A DNA stretch of 64,000 bases from Oasisia sp. SBJ-2009 (GCA_964017155.1 OZ024862.1:27362933-27426932); one strand, 5' to 3'. Shown: positions 45,944 through 59,400, counted from the stretch's first letter. Notes: a model not told the origin generated them from the letters alone. Translations and numbers: made by a program.

Positions 45944-46535
45944 ACCATCGTATACCAACGGAGGCTCTATGGAACCATAGATTTTGGCGTGTTCTCGACT
46001 GGAATCAATAGGACAATGCTGTATTGCGGCTGAGTGCAGCATGAAACCTTGAACGTACATCGCTTCACGTCGCTGGGTCGTCGACTGTTTATCGCCACAG
46101 ACCACCTCACAGTTCGATGTTGTATTGTTGTATTCTAGTGAGATATACAAAAAATGCCGTGGTATTACTAAACTTCTAGGCAGTTCGTGGTAGGAATGAA
46201 GACAAACGAAACCTACGTATATCTATTCGCAACTAACGAGTACCGCAATACCACATTGACCAGAGCTGGCTACACTTAAGAGTTTTGATGACTTTCAATA
46301 TATTTGGTTTCCTCTTCTGTTTGGTTCTTCTCTTGCGCCAACGCGTTGCCCGGAAACCCACCAACGACTGAACATGCAACATCTAGTTTTACATTGATGC
46401 CCGTTTGGGAAAACCCTAAAATGTCAATCCTGGGTACGCCCGTGGAGAAGGTGATTCCGGATAACGGAGGTCACGGTGTCGCATTACGACTGGACAGTAT
46501 TGTGAGAAACTGGGCCAACGGTCAGAGTGACCCTC

Positions 46536-47580
46536 CGTCGTCGTGCGTCGTGCGTCGTGCGTCGTGCGTCGTGCGTCGTGCGTCGTGCGTCGTGCGTCGT
46601 GCGTCGTGCGTCGTGCGTCGTGCGTCGTGCGTCGTGCGTCGTGCGTCGTGCGTCGTGCGTCGTGCGTCGTGCGTCGTGCGTCGTGCGTCGTGCGTCGTGC
46701 GTCGTGCGTCGTGCGTCGTGCGTCGTGCGTCGTGCGTCGTGCGTCGTGCGTCGTGCGTCGTGCGTCGTGCGTCGTGCGTCGTGCGTCGTGCGTCGTGCGT
46801 CGTGCGTCGTGCGTCGTGCGTCGTGCGTCGTGCGTCGTGCGTCGTGCGTCGTGCGTCGTGCGTCGTGCGTCGTGCGTCGTGCGTCGTGCGTCGTGCGTCG
46901 TGCGTCGTGCGTCGTGCGTCGTGCGTCGTGCGTCGTGCGTCGTGCGTCGTGCGTCGTGCGTCGTGCGTCGTGCGTCGTGCGTCGTGCGTCGTGCGTCGTG
47001 CGTCGTGCGTCGTGCGTCGTGCGTCGTGCGTCGTGCGTCGTGCGTCGTGCGTCGTGCGTCGTGCGTCGTGCGTCGTGCGTCGTGCGTCGTGCGTCGTGCG
47101 TCGTGCGTCGTGCGTCGTGCGTCGTGCGTCGTGCGTCGTGCGTCGTGCGTCGTGCGTCGTGCGTCGTGCGTCGTGCGTCGTGCGTCGTGCGTCGTGCGTC
47201 GTGCGTCGTGCGTCGTGCGTCGTGCGTCGTGCGTCGTGCGTCGTGCGTCGTGCGTCGTGCGTCGTGCGTCGTGCGTCGTGCGTCGTGCGTCGTGCGTCGT
47301 GCGTCGTGCGTCGTGCGTCGTGCGTCGTGCGTCGTGCGTCGTGCGTCGTGCGTCGTGCGTCGTGCGTCGTGCGTCGTGCGTCGTGCGTCGTGCGTCGTGC
47401 GTCGTGCGTCGTGCGTCGTGCGTCGTGCGTCGTGCGTCGTGCGTCGTGCGTCGTGCGTCGTGCGTCGTGCGTCGTGCGTCGTGCGTCGTGCGTCGTGCGT
47501 CGTGCGTCGCGCGTCGCGCGTCGCGCGTCGCGCGTCGCGCGTCGCGCGTCGTACGTTGTACGTCGTATGTCGTGCGTCAT
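46536..47580. repeat. (GTCGTGC)n heptamer array, about 148 units
   Basis: Perfect CGTCGTG-type heptamer over nearly 1 kb, changing at the right end to CGTCGCG units (47505-47550) and then to GTACGTT, GTATGTC forms. The 7-bp period leaves all plus frames (CVVRRAS) and minus frames (DARRTTH) open; these are not genes. Confidence 0.98.
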
Positions 47581-47625
47581 ACATATAGGGTCGCCTCCCG
47601 CTGTGGGCAGTCTGCGCGCTTTGTG

Positions 47626-47860
47626 TGTAATGTTGTCGTGTATTTCAGCAACACTTGGTGTAACGGTTTCGTGTACCTCAGCTCACTATGTGAAATATTG
47701 TCGTGAATTTCGGCTACACTCGGTGTAATATTGTCGTGTATATCACAGCTACACTTGGTGTAACTTTTTCGTGTATCTCAGCTATACTCAATGTAACTTT
47801 CTCGTATATATCTCAGCTACAGTTGGTGTAACGTTGTCGTGCATCCCAGCTACCCACATA
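47626..47860. repeat. Degenerate 35-40-bp repeat beside the heptamer array
   Basis: About six diverged units sharing GTGTAA, TTGTCGTGTAT, CTCAGCTACACTTG. Confidence 0.75.
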
Positions 47861-47908
47861 CTGTGCAGTGACGCGTGGTGTCCCGGTCGGAACCAGTTGT
47901 TGTCGGCA

Positions 47909-47939
47909 AGACTAAACAACTCGTCCAGTTGTTTAGTCT
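47909..47939. repeat. 13-bp stem inverted repeat
   Basis: AGACTAAACAACT, 5-base spacer CGTCC, AGTTGTTTAGTCT. Confidence 0.95.
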
Positions 47940-48645
47940 GCTGTTAGATCCGACACACCGAGCAACGGTTGTGCTGTCTGCGGGTCTGTTCCCTTCAAGT
48001 GCCGCATACATCCCATGACAACAGCCACACCACTAACACACACCTCGTATCCTGACTCAAATGACAATAACGATGGCACATTACATTTGTTTTCTCAGTA
48101 GCATATTTTCTATGACCCGTTTCAAATTACGAAAATACAAACATACGCAACAAAACGCTAGTACGTTTTTGTTACATTTATATGTAGTTTTGCTAAAATC
48201 ACCAGACAAACTATAAATGTGCTTATTTCGTGACGTGAATGCGAGATGTAACTACCCATACACATATACTGTCTATTCACATCGTCGACTTTCGCTGCTC
48301 CCTATTATAAAGCATGTCAGCTAAGCATTAACTATTTCAGTTTTGGAGTTCGTTTGCTTAAGTCAAACATTCTGTTCTGATGCACCAGTTAACCATGTTT
48401 ACGGGTCTAGCATGAAAACGCCGATTCGATGAGTTGCTTTCGAATGCGAACACTCCGTTGGCCAGACCTATATTGCCCGAGTCTGAGCCAGAGTCGGTCA
48501 CGTTTGCAGCCACCCACTGAAACAGGCAAAGTCGTGCAGCTCAGACGAGGATCTATGCAATGCTAAGAGTTCTATTTTGAGCCAACTATTTCGGGAGAAC
48601 CAATGCAGATTCATAAACAGCAGCTGTGGTTATGCCTGTTCCCGT

Positions 48646-48712
<67 letters not shown>
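48646..48712. repeat. (GA)n microsatellite
   Basis: About 33 GA units with one GC change. Confidence 0.97.
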
Positions 48713-48714
48713 CC

Positions 48715-49655
48715 TATTGATGTGTTCGCCCCAACAGGCTGCCGTTATCCACCTACGGCGAATTCGTTGAGACGACAGACAACGTTCGGCGACAGACTAC
48801 GTAAACACTGGGTGGTATGTCGGCCACGCCTGGCCGTCTGTTTTAAAACGGACTCAGGAAAGGCTTTCTACTCGAGATCCGACCCCATCCTTTGCCCGGG
48901 AAAAGTATCCCGGCCCCAAATAAGTGCCACGTATGTCTGTGTGACATTAATATCAGAAATAGCGTTGACTTAACTACGATTTCCGCCCACTTCACCGCGC
49001 ATGCTCCACGTTACACACTCTAAAAAGTGCTGCGGGATTTGACTAATCATCCATATTTATTAATTATTAGTGCCCCATCGAACAACATCCTTGTATTTTT
49101 TATCAACAAACTCACGCTTTACCATTCAGCGCAGCACTGTCCTTATGGAGAAAACCAGTCCATCACATGCAGTGATGAGATTATTCGGTGTTGTTGATGA
49201 CGAATCATGCTGGCAGATTACGCAGCGAAGCCTTTGTTTTGTCTCGTTTCCTGTGTGCATAGGCCAACCAGCTGAAGCCTGAATTTGACAGCCGCTACGT
49301 GAAATTGGCGTAGTCTGTGTAATTTGGCGGCATAATTAAGTCGACGCCTGTTGGCCTTACAGGAAATGTTAGCCGAGGGGACAGATCCTCCGTGAAGTAG
49401 TTATGGATAAGCATCGTCAAGCAAGCCCTCGTTAGAAGTTGATGTTTCCAGTGAAAGGCTAATGCGATCTGTCGCCTATGTGGACTGTCCGTGACTGGGT
49501 TTGTCGATGATAACCTCGTCTCCCCACCTCGCTACTGTTGTAGTGACGTTGTTACGCATGAGTGCCTGTTCTTCATGGTCCAACGCCTTACTACGGGGTG
49601 TGTGTATCTGGGAGTATCTGGCAATTTCATTAGCTCGACAATTACTATTATGGCA
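48715..49655. other. Unique region, no gene seen
   Basis: No recognisable exon. Confidence 0.45.
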
Positions 49656-49659
49656 GTTA

Positions 49660-49906
<247 letters not shown>

Positions 49907-50073
49907 TACCATAAACAGAATTAATGTGACTCATACAGTAGATAATGCGTAATTCCATTGGCCTTTTATTCGCTCTCACTGATCGGACGACGTCATATAT
50001 CGGCTAAGGCTCTTTCGCTAAATCGACAGAACGTCATACACCTTGCAACCTTCCCTTACAAAAAAGTGCCAAT

Positions 50074-50186
50074 GGTATACCATTGAATACCATTGAATAC
50101 CATTGAATACCATTGAATACCATTGAATACCATTGAATACCATTGAATACCATTGAATACCACTGAATACCATTGAGTACCATTGG
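50074..50186. repeat. 10-bp minisatellite
   Basis: About 11 copies of ATACCATTGA directly before the tetramer array. Confidence 0.95.
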
Positions 50187-50190
50187 ACCA

Positions 50191-50787
50191 GGCGGGCGGG
50201 CGGGCGGGCGGGCGGGCGGGCGGGCGGGCGGGCGGGCGGGCGGGCGGGCGGGCGGGCGGGCGGGCGGGCGGGCGGGCGGGCGGGCGGGCGGGCGGGCGGG
50301 CGGGCGGGCGGGCGGGCGGGCGGGCGGGCGGGCGGGCGGACGGACGGACGGACGGACGGACGGACGGACGGACGGACGGACGGACGGACGGACGGACGGA
50401 CGGACGGACGGACGGACGGACGGACGGACGGACGGACGGACGGACGGACGGACGGACGGACGGACGGACGGACGGACGGACGGACGGACGGACGGACGGA
50501 CGGACGGACGGACGGACGGACGGACGGACGGACGGACGGACGGACGGACGGACGGACGGACGGACGGACGGACGGACGGACGGACGGACGGACGGACGGA
50601 CGGACGGACGGACGGACGGACGGACGGACGGACGGACGGACGGACGGACGGACGGACGGACGGACGGACGGACGGACGGACGGACGGACGGACGGACGGA
50701 CGGACGGACGGACGGACGGACGGACGGACGGACGGACGGACGGACGGACGGACGGACGGACGGACGGACGGACGGACGGACGGACGG
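50191..50787. repeat. (GGCG)n to (GGAC)n compound tetranucleotide array
   Basis: GGCG x about 37 (50191-50338), then GGAC x about 112 with no interruption. The two motifs differ by one base. The G-rich half on the plus strand has four-base-spaced GGG runs. Open frames (GGRA, RTDG, RPSV) are artefacts. Confidence 0.98.
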
Positions 50788-50799
50788 CCGCTAATGGCA

Positions 50800-51507
50800 T
50801 ACTTTTAGAGCGTTGATTCCGTCAAGATGTCCGTGTTGTTGTTGTTGTTGCTGCGGTGGTCGTGGCTCACAGGTGCACCTTGCTGATGTTATCAGTGGCG
50901 GGAGCCGCGGCACTCAGTGTGGCATCACCGTCAGATCGCAGGCACCGTCGTAGACGAACTAAGTAACGCCACAACCCGCGCAACTACCGCCGGCTCATGG
51001 ACTAACGCACACATCACTCGGGCAGTTTGTTGGCGGCTGTCGCCTCTCGGCTCTTATGGTTGTTACTTCTCTCTCGGTGTAGTTAGTGCTCTTCTCTAGT
51101 GGCTACCGACATCCGGGCGTAGACACAGTAGTCTAGTACATCGTGCATGTGCTGGTATCGGCGAGTATCATGTACTATTACTATTTATTCATAGCCCTGG
51201 GTTATCCCAGATCATTGACTGGTCGCTACGTCAACACGACCAAACTATGCGTTATGCTACAATTGCCTACAAATAATAAAACTAAGACTGATTAGATCCA
51301 GTTGTTGTCGTTGTCTTCAACGGTGAATCTGTTATCATATGTTCAAAGCTGCTATGTAGGAATTTTATCCACTAGGGTAAACAGGCATATCCCAACGCCC
51401 CACTTGGACATTATTTTCGGGACATTTTCGGGGTGCTTTTGTGCCTTTTGTTTGGGATGTCTATGAAATGGGGAGTTTCAGGGACTAGAGTTGTCTCCCT
51501 TTAATTA

Positions 51508-51538
<31 letters not shown>

Positions 51539-52190
51539 CCAGACAGATCCAGCGTGATCCATGACATGTGACATGTGACATGCGCTACTCGCGAAAATGT
51601 CACAACGAGGCCACCTCGTTCGGATCGAATGACAAAATGCATAGCAGTTCACTTCACAAGCAGACAACCAGACTACGCGTAACTGGCACCATGTATAATC
51701 GTCGGATTAATGTGGTCGGCGGCTGACAAAGTACGCCAAAGTAGGCCAGGAAAACATGCCACTTCGCACAAATAATCAATGGTGCGTGGCAGCCGTTCAA
51801 ACAGCCGAGTCACTTCAAGGACTCGCCGACGTAATCGGACTCGACCAGCCAATAACACTTGGACATTAATACCGTCGTTTGGAGTTACCACACGAGCCGT
51901 TCAATGTGCGCTTGTCTCGATGTCGATTACACACGCTGGTTACGGCGACTGCGGAAGCCTTGATGTGAACAGGGAACCTCCGCCGTCCACTCGTCTCGCT
52001 GTCTACGTGCCTCAAATTAACGGCCCTAATTGACTTTATTACGCAACTGTCCGCGGTCTATCTGCGGTAAACGACGGCCAGAACAAAGCTAATCTCCGCA
52101 CAGTTGTGACACGCCTAATAAAGTGAATACTTGACTGGACTGGAGTTGGTCTCCACGCCACTGACGGCTGATCTGGAAATGATCTCCTGC
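50800..52190. other. Unique region, no gene seen
   Basis: CpG-rich between 50860 and 51120 and a short (ACGC)n at 51508-51538; no recognised exon. Confidence 0.45.
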
Positions 52191-53110
52191 CAATTAAACG
52201 GTACAGACCCGACAGTAACGCCAAACCATTTCGCGTTGACATAATCGAGCGACCTGTCAGTAACGTCATACCATTCCGGGTTCACATAATTATAGCAACC
52301 CACCAGTAACGTTTCCGGGTTCAAAGATAGCGAATGACCTATCAGTAACCCCATACTATGCAGAATTCACCGATAGCAACCTGTCAGTAACGCCAAACGA
52401 TTCCGTGTTCACAGATATCGAGCGACCTGTCAGTAACGCCAAACCATTCCGTGTTCATAGATACCTGTAGTAACGTGTGTTCACAGGTAGCGAGCGACCT
52501 GTCAGTAACGCCAAACCATTCCGTGTTCATAGATACCTGTAGTAACGTGTGTTCACAGATAGCGAGCGACCTGTCAGTACCGCCAAACCATTCCGTGTTC
52601 ATATATACCTGTAGTAACGTGTGTTCACAGATAGCGAGCGACCTGTCAGTAACGCCAAACCATTCCGTGTTCATAGATACCTGTAGTAACGTGTGTTCAC
52701 AGATAGCGAGCGACCTGTCAGTAACGCCAAACCATTCCGTGTTCATAGATAGCAACCTGCAGTAATGTTATGACGTCAAACCATTCCGGGTTCACAGATA
52801 GCGAGCGACCTGTCAGTAACACCAAACCATTCCGTGTTTATAGATAGCGACCTGCAGTAACTTTATAACGTCAAACCATTCCGGGTTCACAGATAGTGAG
52901 CGACCTGCCAGTAAAGACAAACCATTCCGTGTTCACAGATAACGACCTGCAGTAACGTTATATCGTCAAACCATTCCAGGTTCACAGATATCAAGCGAGC
53001 TGCCAGTAAAGCCAAACCATTCCATGTTTATAGATAGCGACATGCAGTAACGTTATGACGTTAAACCCTTCCGTGTTTACAGATAACGACCTGCAGTAAC
53101 GTTATAACGC
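52190..53110. repeat. Diverged tandem repeat with CAAACCATTCCG units
   Basis: Units of about 45-80 bp built from GACCTGTCAGTAACGCCAAA, CCATTCCGTGTTCA and GATAGCGAGC. The middle (52440-52750) is regular with a 77-bp period; the flanks are decayed. Confidence 0.88.
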
Positions 53111-53520
53111 CATTAATTATATTTTTCCTCTGAATAGTTTATAAGATTCCATGCCTTATTCCCATTACTTGAGCACTCTCTTGTATTATTTGTTTTACAA
53201 CGGGATACGAACGCGCAGGCTTCATCGGCTTGCAAATGGTCTCTCCATAGGCAAGATCCTAAGCCATATTAACCTCCCCTATGAGATATCGCCCAATTTG
53301 CGCCCCCAGGTTAACCCGCGAGGGTTCTGGGTGAAGCCTAGAGCCCCACAGGTGCGTGCATGGCCCACTGGTCGGTACACAATGACCCAGTCAGTTCTAA
53401 GCCGCGGGCAACTTGCAGGACGGATGAGGCGTTCAACCTGTGTGGGCGAATGATCGAAAGAGAAGGTAAATTCCAAAATGAAACCAGCCTCCCTCCCAAA
53501 TGGACAGCAACAGGGCCACA

Positions 53521-53540
53521 GTGAGTGAGTGAGTGGGTGA

Positions 53541-53599
<59 letters not shown>

Positions 53600-53642
53600 T
53601 GCATGCGTGCGTGCGTGTGTATGTGTGTGTGTGTGTGTGCTG
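53521..53642. repeat. (GT)n with GAGT and GCGT ends
   Basis: GTGAGTGA units, GT repeats, then GTGC units. Confidence 0.95.
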
Positions 53643-53649
53643 TGTAGTT

Positions 53650-55775
53650 GAGACGAAATACGGCTCTGGTCACGTGGTGACATCCCGTTCAAAACGTTGC
53701 ATACAGTTTTGTCGTGTGTTCCCTCACATTTAAGCGAGCAGGCGACCATCGGTAATGTCGCCGACGACCGTCTGGAAGAGCCTTTGGAATCAATGGGAGC
53801 AGGACTAGCAAGGAGGCAGAGGGAAAGAGCCGCGATGATGGACGATGACGAATCACTGACAGCGGACACGCGTGGGACGAGTGGGGGATTGCACGAGCAG
53901 AGCCGAGGGAAGGCGGAGAGAACCGAAGGGAAGCCGAGCCAGAGGCGGAGACCAGCCGGGGAAAGCCTCAGAGGTGCATGGGGACACGTGTGAAGGGTGA
54001 TATGGGTCTCGTACAGAAACAAGAGAAGTCACAGAACATATGGGGCTGTAGTAAAACAATGCGATATCCACCAATCACCGACAGACCACTCTGTTTTGTC
54101 CGTGCCATCTCTGCAGCTGTGCGTTCCTTCCGGTATAGTTGAGTAGGTGGTCTTATATCAGTCAATATTTGGAAATTTTGGCAAATATAAAGGCGCGATA
54201 GTCGCCGCTCTGAGAGTGGTCTATTCAAAATCAACGCTCAGCTCCAAGTGTTTCTGTCTGCGAACATTTACGCAGGAAGTCGGGATCTGCATTTGGCACG
54301 TAGACCTACTCTCATCGATACAGACAAGACAAGCTGGACTCTACCAAACGAGCATGGAGTGGGACGGGGGCTGTTTCTGGGTTTGTAAATAACGCCATGA
54401 AAAGTGCGCTTATAGATATACACAGTATGTGGGCATGTCGCGAGATTTATCGGTCGGATAACGTTTGTATTCAATTGTGCGTGACTACGTGGGTGGGGCG
54501 ATTCAGGCGTGTAAAGTTAGCGTTATGGTCAGTGAAGCAAACACGCCCACTTTGCTTGCAATTGTTTGTTGCCTGTAATAGTATAACAGAAACAGGAAGT
54601 GAAATGCATAGACACATTGTTATAGGCCTACGTAGGTCTACAAGCATACGTCTTAAGCAAATGTACGTAGAAACAGATCGCGAAAGAGTTTGCGTGAGGT
54701 CGCCTGCCCCATATAGCTCGGCTCCAGGTGGCGTGGTATTTGCGAGGGAGCTACCTACCTACCAATACTCTAGAAATAAAACCGAATTCTCGACGAGCCT
54801 CACATCGGCATTCGGCAGTGTCCGTCGGTCGGTAAGTCATCAGGCACCGGCGACCCTCGGCACTCTCGCCCGGCCAGCACCGGTGTCATGATAAGATATG
54901 AGTTTTATTACAGTGGCCAGGCGGACTGTGGTTACGAATGGTCACGATTTGCATGTGAAATTTTATAGTTATATTTACCCGACTAATCCTGTGTGTTTGA
55001 ACGACATTTCAAGTGACGTCGAGCTATTTAATCGATTTGTACGGTTGTTTTGTGTGAGGTCACACAGACTGCTCGTATAGTGGCGTGACAACTAGCACGT
55101 CTGCCTCGGCTCGTCACGTCGATAACGGCAAAGCGTCAAGGTGGCCGCGTTTAATTTGAGACCTATGACAAATTGATGTCGCGTTGACCGATTTCTTGGG
55201 AGCATCAAACATTCTTCACGCGGAGACATCAATGTGAAACGTTGCTTTCTGTGTTGTTTACAACTGATGGTATAACTACTATGTTTTGTTATATCGAAGC
55301 TTCTGTACGTTTTATTTGTCAACGGTACATTTTGTGCTGATCCCAGCAAACGAAGCCGTTCTACACTGCACCAACACAACCTCTCTGAGAAGTATGCAGT
55401 TACGCTAAAATTATCTCGCGAATACCATTCTCCCCTATTTTATAGCCACCGCTGCGTGTCGGTAGCCGGTCACTTATATAGTCGAGCGCACATCGAGTGA
55501 ACGAAACTGCTCAAAGACCAAAGCAACTCGACTCACAGACTTTTCAATTACGAGCCGGAAGTTCCATTCACTTAGCTACAGCGCCAACACTTTGACCCGT
55601 GAAGATAAACACGAAGGAAGTGCGTCATTGCACGGCCTATGTGCAGCTGACGGTGGCGACAGTTTGGTCCCGAGCAACGATGTTGATAACATGTGTCCGG
55701 AAATAAACCGCAGCGAATCCGCCACGTCCCTAAGGTGGGAACGCGACTATCACATACCGCGAAGTACCGTCTGCA
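53650..55775. other. Unique region, no gene seen
   Basis: The 98-codon open frame at 53697-53993 is acidic/basic and lacks a recognised domain. A good donor sequence, GGTCG then GTAAGTCA, occurs at 54831, without a matching exon that could be identified. Confidence 0.4.
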
Positions 55776-55779
55776 AGCC

Positions 55780-56185
55780 CGCCAGGTTGCATTGAGAAAG
55801 ATCGTCTGCAAGCCCACCAGGTTGCACTGAGCAGGACCGTCTGCAAGCCCGCCAGCTTGCACTGAGCAGGACCGTCTGCAAGCCCGACAGCTTGCACTGA
55901 GAGCGACCGTCTGCAAGCCCGACAGCTTGCACGGAGAAAGATCGTCTGCAAGCCCGACAGCTTGCACTGAGAACGACCGTCTGCAAGCCCGACAGCTTGC
56001 ACTGAGAACGACCGTCTGCAAGCCCGACAGCTTGCACTGAGAACGACCGTCTGCAAGCCCGACAGCTTGCACTGAGAACGACCGTCTGCAAGCCCGACAG
56101 CTTGCACTGAGAACGACCGTCTGCAAGCCCGACAGCTTGCACTGAGAACGACCGTCTGCAAGCCCGACAGCTTGCACTGAGAACG
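55780..56185. repeat. 35-bp repeat with an internal stem-loop
   Basis: About 11.5 copies of GACCGTCTGCAAGCCCGACA plus GCTTGCACTGAGAAC. Each unit contains TGCAAGC-CCGACA-GCTTGCA, a 7-bp stem with 6-base loop. The left-most units are more diverged (CCACCAGGTTGCA). Confidence 0.95.
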
Positions 56186-56189
56186 CTGC

Positions 56190-56840
56190 ATGAACGATAT
56201 CATTAACGATTTTTGGTACTCGATTCTGAATAGAAAACGTTCCCCATGCATATATGCAGCAGCAGTGGTCGTGCACGGAGCGATAGCGACAATCTGTGGC
56301 GGCAAGGCCAATGGTTCTCGTATCGTTCACCGCAACAATTTGCCATTCGAAGTAATCCGAGGTGTAATTACTGCTACCAAAGCTGCGGCACTAATTACCT
56401 GTAGTGGCGGCGTCTGCTGCCGGCACAGCGTGACGCTGTACGAGTTAGCAACTCGCGGCTGTTCGTATTACTGCTCCCCGATCCGCCTCCTGTATTGTGT
56501 TTCCTGATCCGTACGATAGCGTGAAGTGCAGCAAAACACCCCTCGCTACGGGGTTCAAACGCCCCCTCGTTGAAAGGTGGAAACACACCCCCTGGATAGT
56601 GCAAACACACCCCTTGCTGAGGCAGGAGACCTTCACTACTACTGCCTGATTAAACATATTGGAATTCCACCGCAAACAAAATCCCCAACGTACACTACTA
56701 CCTAGTGACACCACAACAAGTCTGCAACAATACACCCTCAAGACATCACAAACATCTGTAACACCCCCTCACTACATGACACAATATCTCCAACAATAAA
56801 CCCAGAAACCGTGACTAACACAGCAACATACACTGTATAT
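56190..56840. other. Unique region, no gene seen
   Basis: Includes a few irregular CACACCCC repeats near 56540-56620. Confidence 0.45.
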
Positions 56841-56847
56841 ACATACA

Positions 56848-56996
<149 letters not shown>

Positions 56997-56999
56997 CAT

Positions 57000-58060
57000 T
57001 CGTTTTTACGGAAATATATTTCAGTGTACTAACTCCTAGCCTTGTTCTACGTTGGAGCAAATCACACCGTCAGACACCACTGGCGGCGGCAAAACCAGCA
57101 TCTTTGGTTAACTAACACAGCAATAGGTCGATGAGCTCTGTCGACACTTCATGGGATGCATGGTCCGGACGCCGACGGGTCTAGCAGCTCTGTCGACACG
57201 TCGTAGAATGTTAGGCCCGACTGCAGCAGTCTATCCCGTCCATTGCCCTCTCCCGACCTGATCGACACGTCAACCGTGCCTTCTAACAACAGTCCGTGTC
57301 TGTCTCAGGCCCCTACCATCGAAGGTCTACCATATCGTAATAATTCTATCAACGTACATCTTTGTCATTTGCATGAAATTGTAATCGTACATAGACAACA
57401 GGACAAGGTCACAGTAGTTGAAAAGGCTTATTCGTTTATTTGTGGTACTTAACGATCGAGCAAATTCATAGTTGTGGCGACGTTCTGTATCAGTAAAGTC
57501 GCTTATTGTTCATTTTACCCATTCATCAGGTACAGTGTTGCCTAGCGACAACACACGTCACTATTTCCACATGGCAGCCAAACACGTGCAGCTGTTGGAC
57601 ATACCATTGTGTTTTCTTAAGATTCAGGCCCCGTCTGTTTTTCTTTCCGTCCAACACATAGGATAAGACATTTCAAAGATAATAATTGGATGTGCTAACC
57701 ACTATTTTGCGACATGAACATTAAATAAACGAAAACATGTTGCAAACGTCTTGCCGCCCAAGAAATGTAAAGACGACAGTTCGTAGATAGAGTGATTATG
57801 ACATCACGATATAATACTATATATGATTGTTATGGTATGATGTTGTAAGTTGAACACACTCTTCTACGCGTCCGTTCATATTTTCGCATTTAAACGTCAC
57901 GTTTGAGTTAAAATCCTACTAGTATTCAGTTGGAAATTAACATTTACCGATGAAATTAATAAAACAATTATATAATAAAAACGATGTAGATGTTATCATG
58001 AAAGAGATCTGTTTTGAAAATTTCGTGTTTTGAATTTGAGTTGAAAAAAACACCGTAAGT
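57000..58060. other. Unique AT-rich region, no gene seen
   Basis: No recognisable exon or element. Confidence 0.45.
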
Positions 58061-58065
58061 TCAAA

Positions 58066-58295
58066 AAGCTATTGAAGTGTTCAAAACGCTATAGTAGAGT
58101 TCAAAACGCTATAGTAGAGTTCAAAACGCTATAGTAGAGTTCAAAACGCTATAGTAGAGTTCAAAACGCTATAGTAGAGTTCAAAACGCTATAGTAGAGT
58201 TCAAAACGCTACCGAAATGTTCAAAATACGTTTTCAAAACGGTACAGTAATGTTCAAAAAGCTACAAATAGTGTTCAAAACGCTACAGTAGTGTT
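58066..58295. repeat. 20-bp minisatellite
   Basis: About 11 copies of GTTCAAAACGCTATAGTAGA, six of them identical, flanks decayed. Confidence 0.95.
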
Positions 58296-58299
58296 TTCC

Positions 58300-59400
58300 A
58301 GAGTGATTGCTTTGAACCTAACAAACAGGCGCGTCGTGTTTACATATTAGACTAACAACATTCCCAGCTCTCGCGATAACATATGTTCCTTTTTATCGCC
58401 AGGGCTGGAAAACGGAAAACGTCGACACGCCGGCTCCCAAGAAAACGTCGTCTGTCTGAAGCGTTTTAGCACTGCGGATTTTAACCGACTTTCCCACTAG
58501 CAAATAATTATAACACTTTCATGTTGCTCATGGAAAACACGACATTTTTTAATTAACGTTTCATCAAACTAAGTTATTATTTGAGTTTGAATTATTGTTT
58601 GAGTTTTGAGTTTGAGCATCTCTTAAAGTGGCAATGCACTAAAACAAGTCAGCTAAGAAGATAATCTTATTCTTTGCTTATCTAACCCTTAACCTCGAAG
58701 CCGTAACTATTTTAGTTTAATTGACATGTTTACATATATAATATTAATTCATATTTATAAGTATTTGCTTTTGATTACGATAGTAGGTTATAAAATACAG
58801 TATATATAAACACAACAAAAGTAGTAAAAAAGGGGAAGAAAACTAACAACGAAAAATTGTCATTCATATTAATTTTTGTGGGATATGTTTCGGTGTAACG
58901 TAAATTTGAGTAGTTTTGTAATATAGTATTATCTAATAAAAACGACATCCTTATTTAAGTTTATTTCAAATTCAGCCTGACAGCCAATCAGCGTTTCCAT
59001 CCCATTCTTAGGCAAGGCCGCCCTGGCGGTCACAAATGCGGAGCATGACCTTCCCAGGCGGATATGTAGGCCTCTAAAGTGCTGCCACCCCACGGAGCCT
59101 GAATAATTGAGGCTACATGCCATATCAATATAACTAGAACAGTTGTTGACTGATGTTGATGACATTTGGCGTACTGTTGAAGCTACAACATCTGAAGAAG
59201 TTTAGCATAAATGACAAATATTGTTCAGTTATTTACAGAGATGTAGCATGTTATGTCCATGACGAATGTGTGTTTTTACTTACGTATGGCAAGTATAATG
59301 TTCCTGTTAAAGTACGATAGAAAGAGTTGATGAAAAGTTATGTGGCATTCGCTAGTCACTGTGACTTTGCATGCATGTCTAACAGCTAACAATAAATGGG
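58300..59400. other. Region upstream of the FN3 gene exon
   Basis: AT-rich; probably intron of the FN3 gene. Nothing else recognised. Confidence 0.4.

Larger units (their letters stand above)
41300..46530. other. Largely unique region, no gene seen
   Basis: Contains the overlapping inverted repeats at 41850-41903, a CpG-rich stretch at 42780-43080, five imperfect GATTACAA repeats at 44865-44950 and a short inverted repeat at 45785-45943. Open frames here carry no recognised domain. Confidence 0.5.

Noticed and set aside
46304..47728. 474-codon open frame with CVVRRAS repeats
   Set aside because: Pure product of the heptamer array; all plus frames and the minus frames are equally open.
50018..50808. 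RPSV, RTDG and GGRA open frames of 200-260 codons
   Set aside because: Tetranucleotide array artefacts.
53697..53993. 98-codon frame rich in R, E and D
   Set aside because: No domain, no splice context, and a comparable frame exists on the other strand; kept only as unassigned sequence.
55780..56185. CRISPR-like array of palindromic repeats
   Set aside because: The units are contiguous 35-bp tandem copies without unique spacers, and the locus is animal nuclear DNA.
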